A DNA stretch of 64,000 nt from positions 930,001-994,000 of the forward strand of contig NZ_CP015423.1 in NCBI RefSeq assembly GCF_001719045.1, given 5' to 3'. Positions 1 through 8,065 of this stretch are shown here, piece by piece (position 1 is the first letter of the stretch; each line of letters begins with the position of its first letter). The position numbers were made by a program, and so were the translations under genes. The stretch comes from Paenibacillus polymyxa (GTDB lineage Bacteria; Bacillota; Bacilli; Paenibacillales; Paenibacillaceae). Under the pieces are notes generated by a model. It had not been told where the DNA came from, made no database searches, and saw nothing but the letters and a program-made list of their open reading frames with translations.

Positions 1-1630
1 CCGCTGCGGCCTCTGACAGATTACCCACCATTACACTATGATGATACGTTCCCGGTGTCTCCGTAAGCAGCTTGCGGAGCAATGGATGGTTGGGATTCGA
101 CAGCTCAACAAGCTTCAGTGCCGACAAGATACCAAAAGTAGACTCAAAAAATGGCATTAGCCCAATAACAAGTATTGCTGTTATCAGACCGCCTGCAAAA
201 GCAAAAGCTACCCCATAGAGCGTCGTCGTTTGAGTCCAATTCCCTTGGTCAATCAGTGCCAGAGAAAAAACAGACAGGGCACCGAACAGGCATACCATAA
301 TCGCCCCTTTGAACAGTGTTGAACGCTGGCTGGCTCGATGGGTAGAGAAAATCGCTGCCAGACAGACCACAATAGCAAAAAAACCAAAATTAAAGTCAAA
401 AATTTGTCCCTGACGGACATTCAAAATAACACTTGCCAATATACTGAATATAACGGCACATACAAAAGCCAACGACATATCAAGCAACAGCGTTACGAGC
501 ATAGCTCCAAGCGCGATAGGCGCCAGATAGCCAAGATAGGAACGTTCACTGTTCTGCAGTATGGAAATTAACATCATTGCTCCTACTGTAATCACAAAGA
601 TTAATACTAGCATAAGCAACTGCGCATTATTATACTTGAAGTTTCGTGTTCGTGATTGAAATTGACGAATATACATAAACAGGCCCAACGCCAGCATCAT
701 AGACAACATCAGCAGCCCAAATTGTGGCCAATAATTGATTTTATCCTTGAGCAATTCATTTTCATCAAGCAGTGTATAGATTTCCTGGGTAATAATCTCA
801 CCCTTCTTGACGAGTACTTCACCCTGTTTAATGTAAACTGTCGGTGTATCTTCACGAGCCTGTACCTTGGCGTCCTTCGTAGCTGTATCATCATAGAACT
901 TGTTGGCGGTAATCACAAGCCTTGCAAGTTCCTGAACAACCTCCCGTGAAGTACGCTTAGTAAGCGAGCTTGTACTAACCCGCTCAGCTACTTTCGCTCG
1001 GGCTGTCTGAGCATCCGTAATTTGATCATTCATCAACCCTGTCACAATCTCACGGGCAACAGGCCGCATTTCAGCAATATCCTCAGATGTAAGGCGCGGA
1101 ATTTTAATGAATGTCTCCTCTGGAATCCGGTACGTTTGCTCTTTCGTTTTTTCCAGCACTTCATCCAGCAGCTTATCTGGGTAGGCATCCGCATTACGGC
1201 TGTTATTCACAAAATTTTGCACAAATTCCCGTGCACGTTGCGGAATCTCATCCTTATAAATCGAAATCTTATCTGCTCTGGAAACCTGATCATCCTGATT
1301 GAGCCGTTCAATTCGATCCAAAATACCAGTAATCAGGTTATCGTTGCGAACGGGCACAATGGTATACATGGGCTGCACACGTTCAGCTGATTCCTCTTGA
1401 GCCTTCAAAGTCGCCTTACTGTTAGGAAGCTGCATCGGGGCGACAATTTCCTTTTCACTCGGTTGATTTACCCGAATATCATAACGCTCGGGAAGCAGCT
1501 TGGACGCAAAGCCTACATAAAAAAGAACCACCAAAAATAAAAACAGAAGATAGCGTGTCGCCACGCTATACTTCCATCCATTCATTCTATGCTGGAACGT
1601 TTTCCCTTTAGATAATTCCTTCGAGATCAT
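1..1630 (-). CDS. pgpH: Cyclic-di-AMP phosphodiesterase, 7TM-HD family (C-terminal part outside the window)
   Basis: Membrane phosphohydrolase of the 7TMR-HD family (YqfF/PgpH), which in Firmicutes hydrolyses the second messenger c-di-AMP. The minus strand from the ATG at 1628-1630 encodes a short cytoplasmic start, one transmembrane segment near residues 26-43, about 240 extracytoplasmic residues, then a cluster of hydrophobic helices encoded roughly between bases 740 and 140. YHHSIMVGNL, the start of the HD domain, appears just before the window edge; the rest of the HD domain lies outside. A GGAGAGGG ribosome site precedes the ATG by 10 bases. The gene lies 96 bases downstream of phoH, in the usual yqfC-yqfD-phoH-pgpH order. 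Family call is firm; the c-di-AMP substrate is from family knowledge. Confidence 0.93.
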   Translation of the reverse strand, partial: MISKELSKGKTFQHRMNGWKYSVATRYLLFLFLVVLFYVGFASKLLPERYDIRVNQPSEKEIVAPMQLPNSKATLKAQEESAERVQPMYTIVPVRNDNLITGILDRIERLNQDDQVSRADKISIYKDEIPQRAREFVQNFVNNSRNADAYPDKLLDEVLEKTKEQTYRIPEETFIKIPRLTSEDIAEMRPVAREIVTGLMNDQITDAQTARAKVAERVSTSSLTKRTSREVVQELARLVITANKFYDDTATKDAKVQAREDTPTVYIKQGEVLVKKGEIITQEIYTLLDENELLKDKINYWPQFGLLMLSMMLALGLFMYIRQFQSRTRNFKYNNAQLLMLVLIFVITVGAMMLISILQNSERSYLGYLAPIALGAMLVTLLLDMSLAFVCAVIFSILASVILNVRQGQIFDFNFGFFAIVVCLAAIFSTHRASQRSTLFKGAIMVCLFGALSVFSLALIDQGNWTQTTTLYGVAFAFAGGLITAILVIGLMPFFESTFGILSALKLVELSNPNHPLLRKLLTETPGTYHHSVMVGNLSEAAA

Positions 1631-1640
1631 CTAAAACAAT

Positions 1641-1680
1641 CCCTCTCCATCATCTTTTTCAAGGCAGCTACACTGCTCAT
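1641..1680 (-). repeat. Partial copy of the GCAGC-hairpin repeat in the pgpH leader
   Basis: The minus strand reads GCAGTGTAGCTGCCTTGAAA just ahead of the pgpH ribosome site. This matches the small-hairpin half of the elements at 4209-4329 and 41011-41070 with one change. The conserved TAACAG loop of the full element is not recognisable here, so it is a fragment at best. Confidence 0.4.
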
Positions 1681-1726
1681 TTTATACTTTTTTCTGTTCG
1701 TACACACCATACTTGTACTTGAATGG

Positions 1727-2698
1727 CTATCCTTGATTCTCGGCAACACGGTCATAAGCAACAATGATTTTTTGAACGAGGGAATGACGGACCACATCCT
1801 CTTCTGCAAACTGGACAAAGCCTATTTCCTCAATCCCTTGTAAAATCGCATTCGCTTCAATCAGACCGGATTTTTTGCCGCGAGGCAAATCAATTTGCGT
1901 GACATCGCCGGTAATTACCATTTTGGAGCCGAAGCCAAGTCGAGTCAAAAACATTTTCATTTGCTCGGGTGTGGTGTTTTGCGCTTCGTCCAAAATAATA
2001 AATGAATCATCCAGCGTACGTCCCCGCATATAAGCCAAAGGAGCAATTTCTATTAACCCGCGCTCCAGTGCCTTTGCAGTCTGCTCTGGGCCCATCACAT
2101 CGTATAGGGCATCATACAATGGGCGTAAATACGGATCAACCTTTTCCTGTAAATCCCCTGGTAAAAAACCTAAATTTTCACCTGCTTCCACCGCAGGGCG
2201 AGTCAGTACAATGCGCTTGACTGAACCTTCCTTCAGGGCAGCTACGGCCAGCACTACAGCCAGATAGGTTTTACCAGTACCCGCCGGGCCAATTCCAAAT
2301 ACAATATCGCGTTTCTTAATCGTGGTTACATAGTGCTTTTGTCCAATCGTTTTGACGCGAATCGGTTTACCCCGAAACGTCGTCGTAATTTCACCCTTGA
2401 ACAAATCGAGCAGCTGATCAGCGCGCAAATCTTTGGCCAATTCAATCGCATAATGGACATCCCTTTCGGTCAGTATATACCCATTGCGAATTAACTGGAG
2501 TAATACATCGAACAATTGTTCGAGCACTTCCACCTCGTTTGCATTACCAAAAACATTAACTTCTGCCTCACGAGATGCTATTTTTGCTGGAATAGCGGCT
2601 TCGATTAATTTTAAAAAGGAATCCTGCGGGCCAAATAACGCCTGTCCTTCTCCCGCATTGTTCAATGCAATTTGTATGCTGCGTTGTTGTTCTGCCAA
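1727..2698 (-). CDS. phoH: PhoH-family ATPase
   Basis: Cytoplasmic P-loop protein of the PhoH/YbeZ family, linked in other bacteria to RNA metabolism and ribosome maturation together with YbeY; the exact reaction is not settled. The 323-residue product has a Walker A motif GPAGTGKT at about residues 137-144 and a Walker B FIILDEAQN at about 233-241, with the typical LTRPAVEAGE and ITGDVTQ segments between and after. The start is a TTG at 2696-2698, six bases after the yqfD stop, with AAGGAGA upstream overlapping the yqfD end, which implies translational coupling. Length is normal for the family. Confidence 0.95.
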   Translation of the reverse strand: MAEQQRSIQIALNNAGEGQALFGPQDSFLKLIEAAIPAKIASREAEVNVFGNANEVEVLEQLFDVLLQLIRNGYILTERDVHYAIELAKDLRADQLLDLFKGEITTTFRGKPIRVKTIGQKHYVTTIKKRDIVFGIGPAGTGKTYLAVVLAVAALKEGSVKRIVLTRPAVEAGENLGFLPGDLQEKVDPYLRPLYDALYDVMGPEQTAKALERGLIEIAPLAYMRGRTLDDSFIILDEAQNTTPEQMKMFLTRLGFGSKMVITGDVTQIDLPRGKKSGLIEANAILQGIEEIGFVQFAEEDVVRHSLVQKIIVAYDRVAENQG

Positions 2699-2704
2699 AT
2701 AGCC

Positions 2705-3898
2705 TCATTCTCCTTGGTTATGAACTAACGGAAGTTCTTCCGCAATATCCTGCTCCACTTCAAAAAGCACTTTCATATAAACTTTACCATTCTCTCTCTT
2801 CTCATGCAAAATTTTTTGGCTTATTATTTTCGTTCCTTTGCCGTATTTAGCTAAAATATCAGCTCGCGCGCCTTCTATTCCTGACATTTTCGCTTCTGCT
2901 TCCGTAAGCTTCTGCTCTTGTATCTTTGTCTCCCTCACACTTTCGGTCATCCAACCCATCGGAAGTTTGTAGGAACGCCATGTTAGCGGATCATGTTCAA
3001 CTGTTGTTTTATGTGTAGAATAAGGTATTTTCCCATATCCCCACAATTGTATTGCACGGTTGCCTAACACCAGATACAAGCGGTCGTGACTGGTACCTGT
3101 ATACGTGCTGCTGCGTTGCACCGTGGGACTGCTAATTTCGTATTCATGCCATACAAGACCCTTAACCTCTCCTTTGGCTACGACCTGCTGCTGATTCTCC
3201 TCATCTCCAAGCGTTCCCGAGATGAGGATGGCTCCTTTTTTGACACGCGTATTTTTATGCACGACAGGACGACCCTGCTCGGCAAAAATTTCAGTGACTA
3301 CCGCGTCTGCCTTACTGATGATATGACGTGGGCTGTAGAGCGGCGCAGGGGTAGGCTGTGAAGCTTCAACAACCTGAATCGTCACCAAAGTACCCTGTTT
3401 TTCCACACCGATCCAGGATGCCTCTGGAAGCTTCTGCATGAGCGCACGGGAAAGCTTGTCTTGACTGGAAAGACGAAAGCTCCATTGAAACGGATACAGC
3501 CCCTCCTGTCGGGCGGCTTTGAGAACGGATTCCGTCGAGAGCTTATCATTCCCCTTCACTTCAATGTCCCAGATAAGCGAAGACATCAGCAGGAGACCTA
3601 CCCAGAACAAAGCCAATCCAGCCAGAAAAAATTTACGTTTGGCAAGTCGTATAACAATAAAGGGAAGCCCTTGCCGCTTCAGAACATGCATTTTACAGCC
3701 TGTCCTTCTCAAAAGCGGGCGTAGGAGGAAGACGTGCGGCAGCAGAAGGTTCATTTCTGCATGTCTAGTACCCATCGGCCGCACGTTCCAAACAGGTATA
3801 TGTTGATCGGTGAGTAAATTAATGAAATCTTCCACACTTTCGCCCTTGACAGCAAGGGTAACCGTGCCATGCAGCTTTGCTAAAGCAGGATGTTTCAC
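2705..3898 (-). CDS. yqfD: Sporulation protein YqfD
   Basis: Membrane-anchored sporulation protein of the YqfD family, transcribed in the mother cell in Bacillus; its molecular role is unknown. The 397 residues begin with a small basic domain (about 1-85), followed by one clear transmembrane helix near residues 88-110, then a long extracytoplasmic region with FtsQ/POTRA-like character that starts at IEVKGNDKLS. The start codon overlaps the yqfC stop by four bases, a coupled arrangement, and phoH follows within seven bases. Recognition rests on the whole-protein resemblance and on the conserved neighbourhood. Confidence 0.9.
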   Translation of the reverse strand: MKHPALAKLHGTVTLAVKGESVEDFINLLTDQHIPVWNVRPMGTRHAEMNLLLPHVFLLRPLLRRTGCKMHVLKRQGLPFIVIRLAKRKFFLAGLALFWVGLLLMSSLIWDIEVKGNDKLSTESVLKAARQEGLYPFQWSFRLSSQDKLSRALMQKLPEASWIGVEKQGTLVTIQVVEASQPTPAPLYSPRHIISKADAVVTEIFAEQGRPVVHKNTRVKKGAILISGTLGDEENQQQVVAKGEVKGLVWHEYEISSPTVQRSSTYTGTSHDRLYLVLGNRAIQLWGYGKIPYSTHKTTVEHDPLTWRSYKLPMGWMTESVRETKIQEQKLTEAEAKMSGIEGARADILAKYGKGTKIISQKILHEKRENGKVYMKVLFEVEQDIAEELPLVHNQGE

Positions 3899-4188
3899 GA
3901 GCCTTCCTCCGTTCCTTCCATTTGGATATCCGTTATATGTCCCTCCACACTTACCTGCTCTGGCAGAATAGACGTAATGACTAGATCATGGCCGGACACC
4001 CTCAGCCTGCCTTGCGCAAGTGCAAGTACGAGCTGATCCGGCGTGAAATCCACCACGCCCCGGTGATTCTCCACATAAAGCTGGCGGCTGCCGATGAGGG
4101 TTAACCGCGGCAAGTCAAATAGAATGTCCTGCGGAAGCTCCAGCGTCTCGCTGGCCCACTTTCGCAGTTTGCGGCTCATCCTGCTCAT
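3895..4188 (-). CDS. yqfC: Sporulation protein YqfC
   Basis: Small (97-residue) sporulation protein of the YqfC family, normally the first gene of the mother-cell yqfCD unit. The N-terminus is basic (MSRMSRKLRKW) and is followed by LPQDILFDLPRLTLIG, then a compact mostly beta-like body resembling YabP. AAAGGAGAT lies nine bases before the ATG. The leader contains two copies of a hairpin repeat (4209-4329), one of which ends just before this ribosome site, so folding of the leader could influence translation; that is inference. Confidence 0.9.
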   Translation of the reverse strand: MSRMSRKLRKWASETLELPQDILFDLPRLTLIGSRQLYVENHRGVVDFTPDQLVLALAQGRLRVSGHDLVITSILPEQVSVEGHITDIQMEGTEEGS

Positions 4189-4208
4189 ACGGCGAAATCT
4201 CCTTTCCC

Positions 4209-4266
4209 GTCATCAAAACATCTGTTATCCAATGGCTCATAGTTGTTTTGATGACAGCACGCTGCT
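4209..4266 (-). repeat. Hairpin repeat, family 2, copy a
   Basis: Perfect 12-bp inverted repeat (4209-4220 with 4244-4255) enclosing a 23-base loop; on the minus strand the loop reads CTATGAGCC...GGATAACAG. It is joined to a small GCAGCGTGCTG hairpin at 4256-4266. The loop and the small hairpin recur at 4274-4329 and 41011-41070 while the stem sequence differs. It sits directly upstream of yqfC. Confidence 0.65.
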
Positions 4267-4273
4267 ATTTTTC

Positions 4274-4329
4274 CATCTTCTGTTATTGCCATTCGGACCC
4301 ATAGATGTTTCATGGCAGCTACGCTGCTG
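4274..4329 (-). repeat. Hairpin repeat, family 2, copy b
   Basis: Tandem neighbour of copy a. The minus strand reads GCAGCGTAGCTGCC, then CTATGGGTCC...AATAACAG in the loop position. The main stem is short here (about five pairs, AGATG with CATCT), so this may be a decayed or differently folded copy. Confidence 0.55.
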
Positions 4330-4498
4330 GCTTTTCATCGTATATTCTTATTATCAGTGAACACCATTACACCAGCGCCACAGATATCTGTTCTGTACAT
4401 TTTATGATCCAGTCCCCGCATTTATGAGGCTAAACTTACAATTCGTAGCTGCTACTATATTGCAGAGGCAAAAGATGGGTTCTTTCAAAATTCACAAC

Positions 4499-4548
4499 CA
4501 AAAAAGCCAACCTCGTTTTCATATGGAAAACAAGGTTGGCTTTTTTGA
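4499..4548. terminator. Bidirectional intrinsic terminator
   Basis: AAAAAAGCCAACCT and AGGTTGGCTTTTTT form a long near-perfect hairpin with A and T runs on both sides. It lies 20 bases beyond the stop of the permease gene at 4568 and is the natural terminator of that gene. Confidence 0.85.
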
Positions 4549-4567
4549 TTTTCATTATATGACACGG

Positions 4568-5977
4568 TTATTTCTCGGTATCTCGATTCAAAAGAGAGTT
4601 TTTTCTAGAGTATAAGAAGTAAACAGCCATACCAATGACAAGCCAAATCATAAAGCGAATAAATGTCTGACCATTCAAATTAAGAATGAGCACCCCACAT
4701 GAAACGATAGCCAGGATTGGAATATACGGAACTCCAGGACATCGGAAGGCCCTTGGCAAATCAGGTTGTGTTTTTCTCATAACGATGACGGCGATCGAAA
4801 TCAGAATAAATGCTGACAGGGTTCCAATGTTCACCAAACTAGCTAACTCATCTAGCGGGATCAGCCCACCCATTAATGCAGATAAAGTACCGAAAAACAA
4901 CGTGTTAATGTAGGGCGTTTTATATTTGGAATGAACCTTGGATAATACTTTGGGGACTAAGCCGTCACGTGACATAGCAAACATAATGCGAGTTTGACCA
5001 TAGAGCATAACCAGCATGACCGTTGTCATTCCTAAGATAGCTCCTATATCTATAATACCTGCAACCCAGTTCTGACCCGCAACCTGCAATACCAATGACA
5101 CAGGGTGAGAGATACCTTCAAATTGCATAAACGGTACTATACCAGTCATAATCGCGCTAACTACGACATACAAAAATGTACAAACAACAAGTGAGAAAAT
5201 AATGCCTCTCGGTAAATCACGAGCGGGATTTTTGGTTTCTTCAGCTGCTGATGAAACAGCATCAAAACCAATAAAAGCAAAAAACACAAGAGCTGCGGCT
5301 CCAAACACACCATTGAACCCAAACGGTATAAACGGTGTCCAGTTATCTGGCTTCACATATTTAAAAGCAACGATGATAAACAATAAAATAACAACAATTT
5401 TTATGATTACCATGATGTTGTTTATCCGTTTTGATTCTTTTATCCCAAAATAAAGCAAGAACGTGATACCCATCAAAATTAAAAAAGCTGGGAGATTAAA
5501 ATAAGTCATTTGGTCTTTTAAAGCCCCAGGTGCAGCAGTGAATTCAAGCGGAATGTGAAGGCCAATTCCATTCAAAAATGATACAAAGTAACCCGACCAA
5601 CCTGCGGAAACGGCGCTGGCTGCCAGCATGTATTCCAAAATTAAATCCCATCCAATAATAAAGGCCAATAGTTCCCCCATCGTTGCATATGTAAAAGTGT
5701 AAACAGAACCGGATACTGGAACGGTGGATGCAAACTCCGCATAAGCCAATGCTGCGAATAAACAGGCGAGTCCCGCAATCACAAAAGAAAGAACCAAGCC
5801 TGGACCAGCTGTAACTGCTCCCGTACCTGTCAACACAAAAATCCCCGTCCCAATAATGGCTCCGATTCCAAGCATCGTTAAATCAAACGCACCCAGTTCC
5901 CTTTTGAGTGCTTTTTCCCCCCGCGTAGCAGCAATCAACTGATCAATGTTCTTCTTTCTGAACAAGCTATTCCCCAT
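4568..5977 (-). CDS. APC-family amino acid permease (cationic amino acid transporter type, YfnA/YhdG-like)
   Basis: Integral membrane amino acid transporter of the APC superfamily. The 469-residue product has about twelve hydrophobic helices, the signature GIGAIIGTGIFVLTG in the first helix, and FFAFIGFDAVSSAAEE in the middle, typical of the CAT/YfnA-like subgroup. The substrate cannot be read from sequence. The start is the third possible ATG (5975-5977): AGGAGG abuts the first ATG directly but stands nine bases from this one. The gene is flanked by a strong terminator and a long AT-rich leader, so it is probably monocistronic. It interrupts the usual yqfA/B-yqfC order. Confidence 0.88.
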   Translation of the reverse strand: MGNSLFRKKNIDQLIAATRGEKALKRELGAFDLTMLGIGAIIGTGIFVLTGTGAVTAGPGLVLSFVIAGLACLFAALAYAEFASTVPVSGSVYTFTYATMGELLAFIIGWDLILEYMLAASAVSAGWSGYFVSFLNGIGLHIPLEFTAAPGALKDQMTYFNLPAFLILMGITFLLYFGIKESKRINNIMVIIKIVVILLFIIVAFKYVKPDNWTPFIPFGFNGVFGAAALVFFAFIGFDAVSSAAEETKNPARDLPRGIIFSLVVCTFLYVVVSAIMTGIVPFMQFEGISHPVSLVLQVAGQNWVAGIIDIGAILGMTTVMLVMLYGQTRIMFAMSRDGLVPKVLSKVHSKYKTPYINTLFFGTLSALMGGLIPLDELASLVNIGTLSAFILISIAVIVMRKTQPDLPRAFRCPGVPYIPILAIVSCGVLILNLNGQTFIRFMIWLVIGMAVYFLYSRKNSLLNRDTEK

Positions 5978-6136
5978 CCATTCCATCCTCCTAAAAATTA
6001 ATTTTTCATTTTTATAATCTTGTTTATCACCTCAATTTAAATCAAATTTTAGCTAAATATGGAGTAAATTTTCATAAGTATCTATCATTGAGAACATTAT
6101 ATATAAAAAAGAAAAAATGAAAACTGCTTTCGGAAA

Positions 6137-6195
6137 GCCTCATTCATATTGTTACATTTGATCATTTTTCACGAATATATTTTCATAAATGAGGC
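6137..6195 (-). promoter_or_regulatory. Inverted repeat in the permease leader region
   Basis: An 11-base arm at 6137-6147 pairs with 6185-6195 (ten of eleven pairs, GCCTCATT core) around a 37-base AT-rich loop. On the minus strand it is followed by a small GCTTTC/GAAAGC hairpin and T-rich sequence before the permease gene, so it could be part of an attenuator-like leader. The rest of the gap 5978-6397 is AT-rich, without a recognisable gene. Confidence 0.35.
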
Positions 6196-6350
6196 CCTAA
6201 ATTAGACAAAATGCCACCATTTTAGATGACAGCAAATGTTAGAAACCTAGGGCACACAAGAGATTATCACATCCGTTGTCAGGTAATTAGAGATTTGTCG
6301 TTAATTCACTTTTTATTCTGAGCATGCTTATGTATTCCTAAAGCATCACA

Positions 6351-6390
6351 AAAAAAAGACCCGCCACAGCCAAAGCCGTGACGGATCCAC
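6351..6390 (-). terminator. Intrinsic terminator of the nfeD-floA operon
   Basis: On the minus strand CCGTCACGGC and GCTGTGGCGG form a GC-rich hairpin around TTTG, followed by a run of eight Ts. It stands about eight bases after the stop of the gene at 6398. Confidence 0.88.
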
Positions 6391-6397
6391 TATCATT

Positions 6398-6976
6398 TTA
6401 ACGTCTTCCTCCACCCATGTAGCGCTTGGAACGCGGAGGACCTAATATTTCTGCCCAAATCACACCTCTGCGCAGATCAGCCGTATCCACCGTATTACGG
6501 TCTTGCGAAGCTATCTCTGGCGCATCTGTAATTTCCCCTGACTCCCTCGCGTTGGATATACGATCGAGACGGGCTAAAACCAATCTGCGTTCTTCTTCCA
6601 TAGCACGGATCCGATCCTCTAGAGTCGAACCGTTATCCAATGAATCCCGGTCCATCCGTTCTTCCGTTTCCGACCGATCGCCCACTTCTTCTATACGACG
6701 AGCTTCCATAACCGCCCGTCGTTCATTAGGAAATTGACGTTGCAACTCACCAGCAACATCCTGCTGGCGCTGCTCTTGCCCATGTTCCGTTGTGAAGGGT
6801 CTGGATGACGTCGAGGGCCCGCGAGAACCATGATCACCCCCAAAGGTAGGCATACCTTTTCGCGGCGGTGATTTCCGCCCTGTACCTTGGATGCTTTTCC
6901 CCAAGAAGGACACCAAAGCAAAGCCAATCACGATCAGGATATACAAATGTTCAAAGATCCAGCTGATAAAGTTCAT
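6398..6976 (-). CDS. Hypothetical membrane-anchored protein, third gene of the nfeD-floA operon
   Basis: I do not recognise a family. The 192-residue product has one N-terminal hydrophobic segment (about residues 6-24, WIFEHLYILIVIGFALVSFL), then a Gly/Pro/Ser-rich stretch. A highly charged Arg/Glu region (about 70-165) follows that looks helical or coiled coil, including RAMEEERRLVLARLDRISNA. The C-terminus is basic. It follows floA after 44 bases and precedes the operon terminator, occupying the place of yqfB in Bacillus, so a role with the flotillin/NfeD membrane system is plausible. Ribosome site AGGTGG precedes the ATG. Confidence 0.75.
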   Translation of the reverse strand: MNFISWIFEHLYILIVIGFALVSFLGKSIQGTGRKSPPRKGMPTFGGDHGSRGPSTSSRPFTTEHGQEQRQQDVAGELQRQFPNERRAVMEARRIEEVGDRSETEERMDRDSLDNGSTLEDRIRAMEEERRLVLARLDRISNARESGEITDAPEIASQDRNTVDTADLRRGVIWAEILGPPRSKRYMGGGRR

Positions 6977-7020
6977 TACTCACCACCTAGCTGCCGTAAT
7001 TCATCGGCTATGTCCCGTTA

Positions 7021-8022
7021 TTAATCCCGGTTCTTGTTGTCATTCCCCGAGTTCTCATTCGGTTTGCCTAAGGAGCTACGCATTTGCGTATCTGCCTCAA
7101 TATTTTTCAAATTCATATAGTCCATGACGCCAAGCTTCCCGCCACGCAGCGCTTCAGCCATTGCCAGCGGCACTTCGGACTCGGATTCCACCACGCGTGC
7201 TCTCATTTCTACAACACGTGCCTTCATTTCCTGCTCCTGCGCTACAGCCATCGCACGCCGCTCTTCCGCTTTTGCCTGCGCAATACGTTTGTCCGCTTCC
7301 GCCTGCTCTGTTTGTAGAAAAGCACCGATATTTTTACCTACATCAACGTCCGCAATATCAATGGACAAGATTTCAAATGCTGTCCCGGCATCCAAACCTT
7401 TGGACAATACAGTTCTTGAAATTGAATCTGGATTCTCCAATACGTCCTTATGCGAGTTACTGGAACCTACGGTTGTAACAATACCTTCACCGACCCGTGC
7501 AATAATCGTTTCTTCTCCGGCACCCCCAACAAGTCGATCAATGTTGGCACGCACCGTAACACGAGCTTTAACCTTTACTTCGATACCATCCTTGGCGACC
7601 GCAGCCACAATAGGTGTCTCAATAACACGCGGATTAACGCTCATTTGGACCGCTTGCAGAACATCCCGTCCCGCAAGGTCAATCGCTGCCGCACGTTCAA
7701 ACTCAAGCGGAATGTTAGCTCGCTGCGCAGCAATCAACGCATTGATCACTCGGTCTACATTCCCTCCTGCGAGAAAATGGCTTTCCAGCTGGTTGATGTT
7801 TAAGCCCAGACCCGCCTTGGTTGCCTTAATGAGCGGATTGACAATTCGGCTTGGCGTGACGCGCCGTAACCGCATAGCTACCAGCGTAATGATGCCAATA
7901 CGCACACCCGAAGCCAATGCTGAAATCCACAGCATCACCGGGAAGAAACTGAAAAATACGCTTAATACAATAATCACTACAACGGCAATCAGCAAAACGC
8001 TGACAATACCCGATTCGAACAC
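7021..8022 (-). CDS. floA: Flotillin-like protein FloA
   Basis: Bacterial flotillin of the YqfA/FloA family, which organises functional membrane microdomains. The 333-residue product has one N-terminal hydrophobic hairpin (about residues 5-45, including [14 protein letters not shown]), an SPFH-like domain, and a C-terminal Glu/Ala-rich coiled coil ([20 protein letters not shown]). I chose the GTG at 8020-8022 because GGAGG stands nine bases upstream of it, whereas it abuts the two in-frame ATGs just before. It follows the NfeD-type protease gene by about 40 bases, the conserved yqeZ-floA pair. Confidence 0.94.
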   Translation of the reverse strand: MFESGIVSVLLIAVVVIIVLSVFFSFFPVMLWISALASGVRIGIITLVAMRLRRVTPSRIVNPLIKATKAGLGLNINQLESHFLAGGNVDRVINALIAAQRANIPLEFERAAAIDLAGRDVLQAVQMSVNPRVIETPIVAAVAKDGIEVKVKARVTVRANIDRLVGGAGEETIIARVGEGIVTTVGSSNSHKDVLENPDSISRTVLSKGLDAGTAFEILSIDIADVDVGKNIGAFLQTEQAEADKRIAQAKAEERRAMAVAQEQEMKARVVEMRARVVESESEVPLAMAEALRGGKLGVMDYMNLKNIEADTQMRSSLGKPNENSGNDNKNRD

Positions 8023-8065
8023 TCGCATCATCCTCCATTAATCTAATTCTTTGTTGTTTACTTAT

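Noticed and set aside
4209..4329. c-di-GMP (GEMM) riboswitch
   Set aside because: A GGCAGC hairpin is vaguely reminiscent of the GEMM 3' helix, but the GCAAACC and GGGACGCAAAGCC core motifs are absent.
7124..8041. 305-residue open frame on the plus strand
   Set aside because: Antisense shadow of floA; Ser/Thr/Ala-biased composition typical of a complementary frame.
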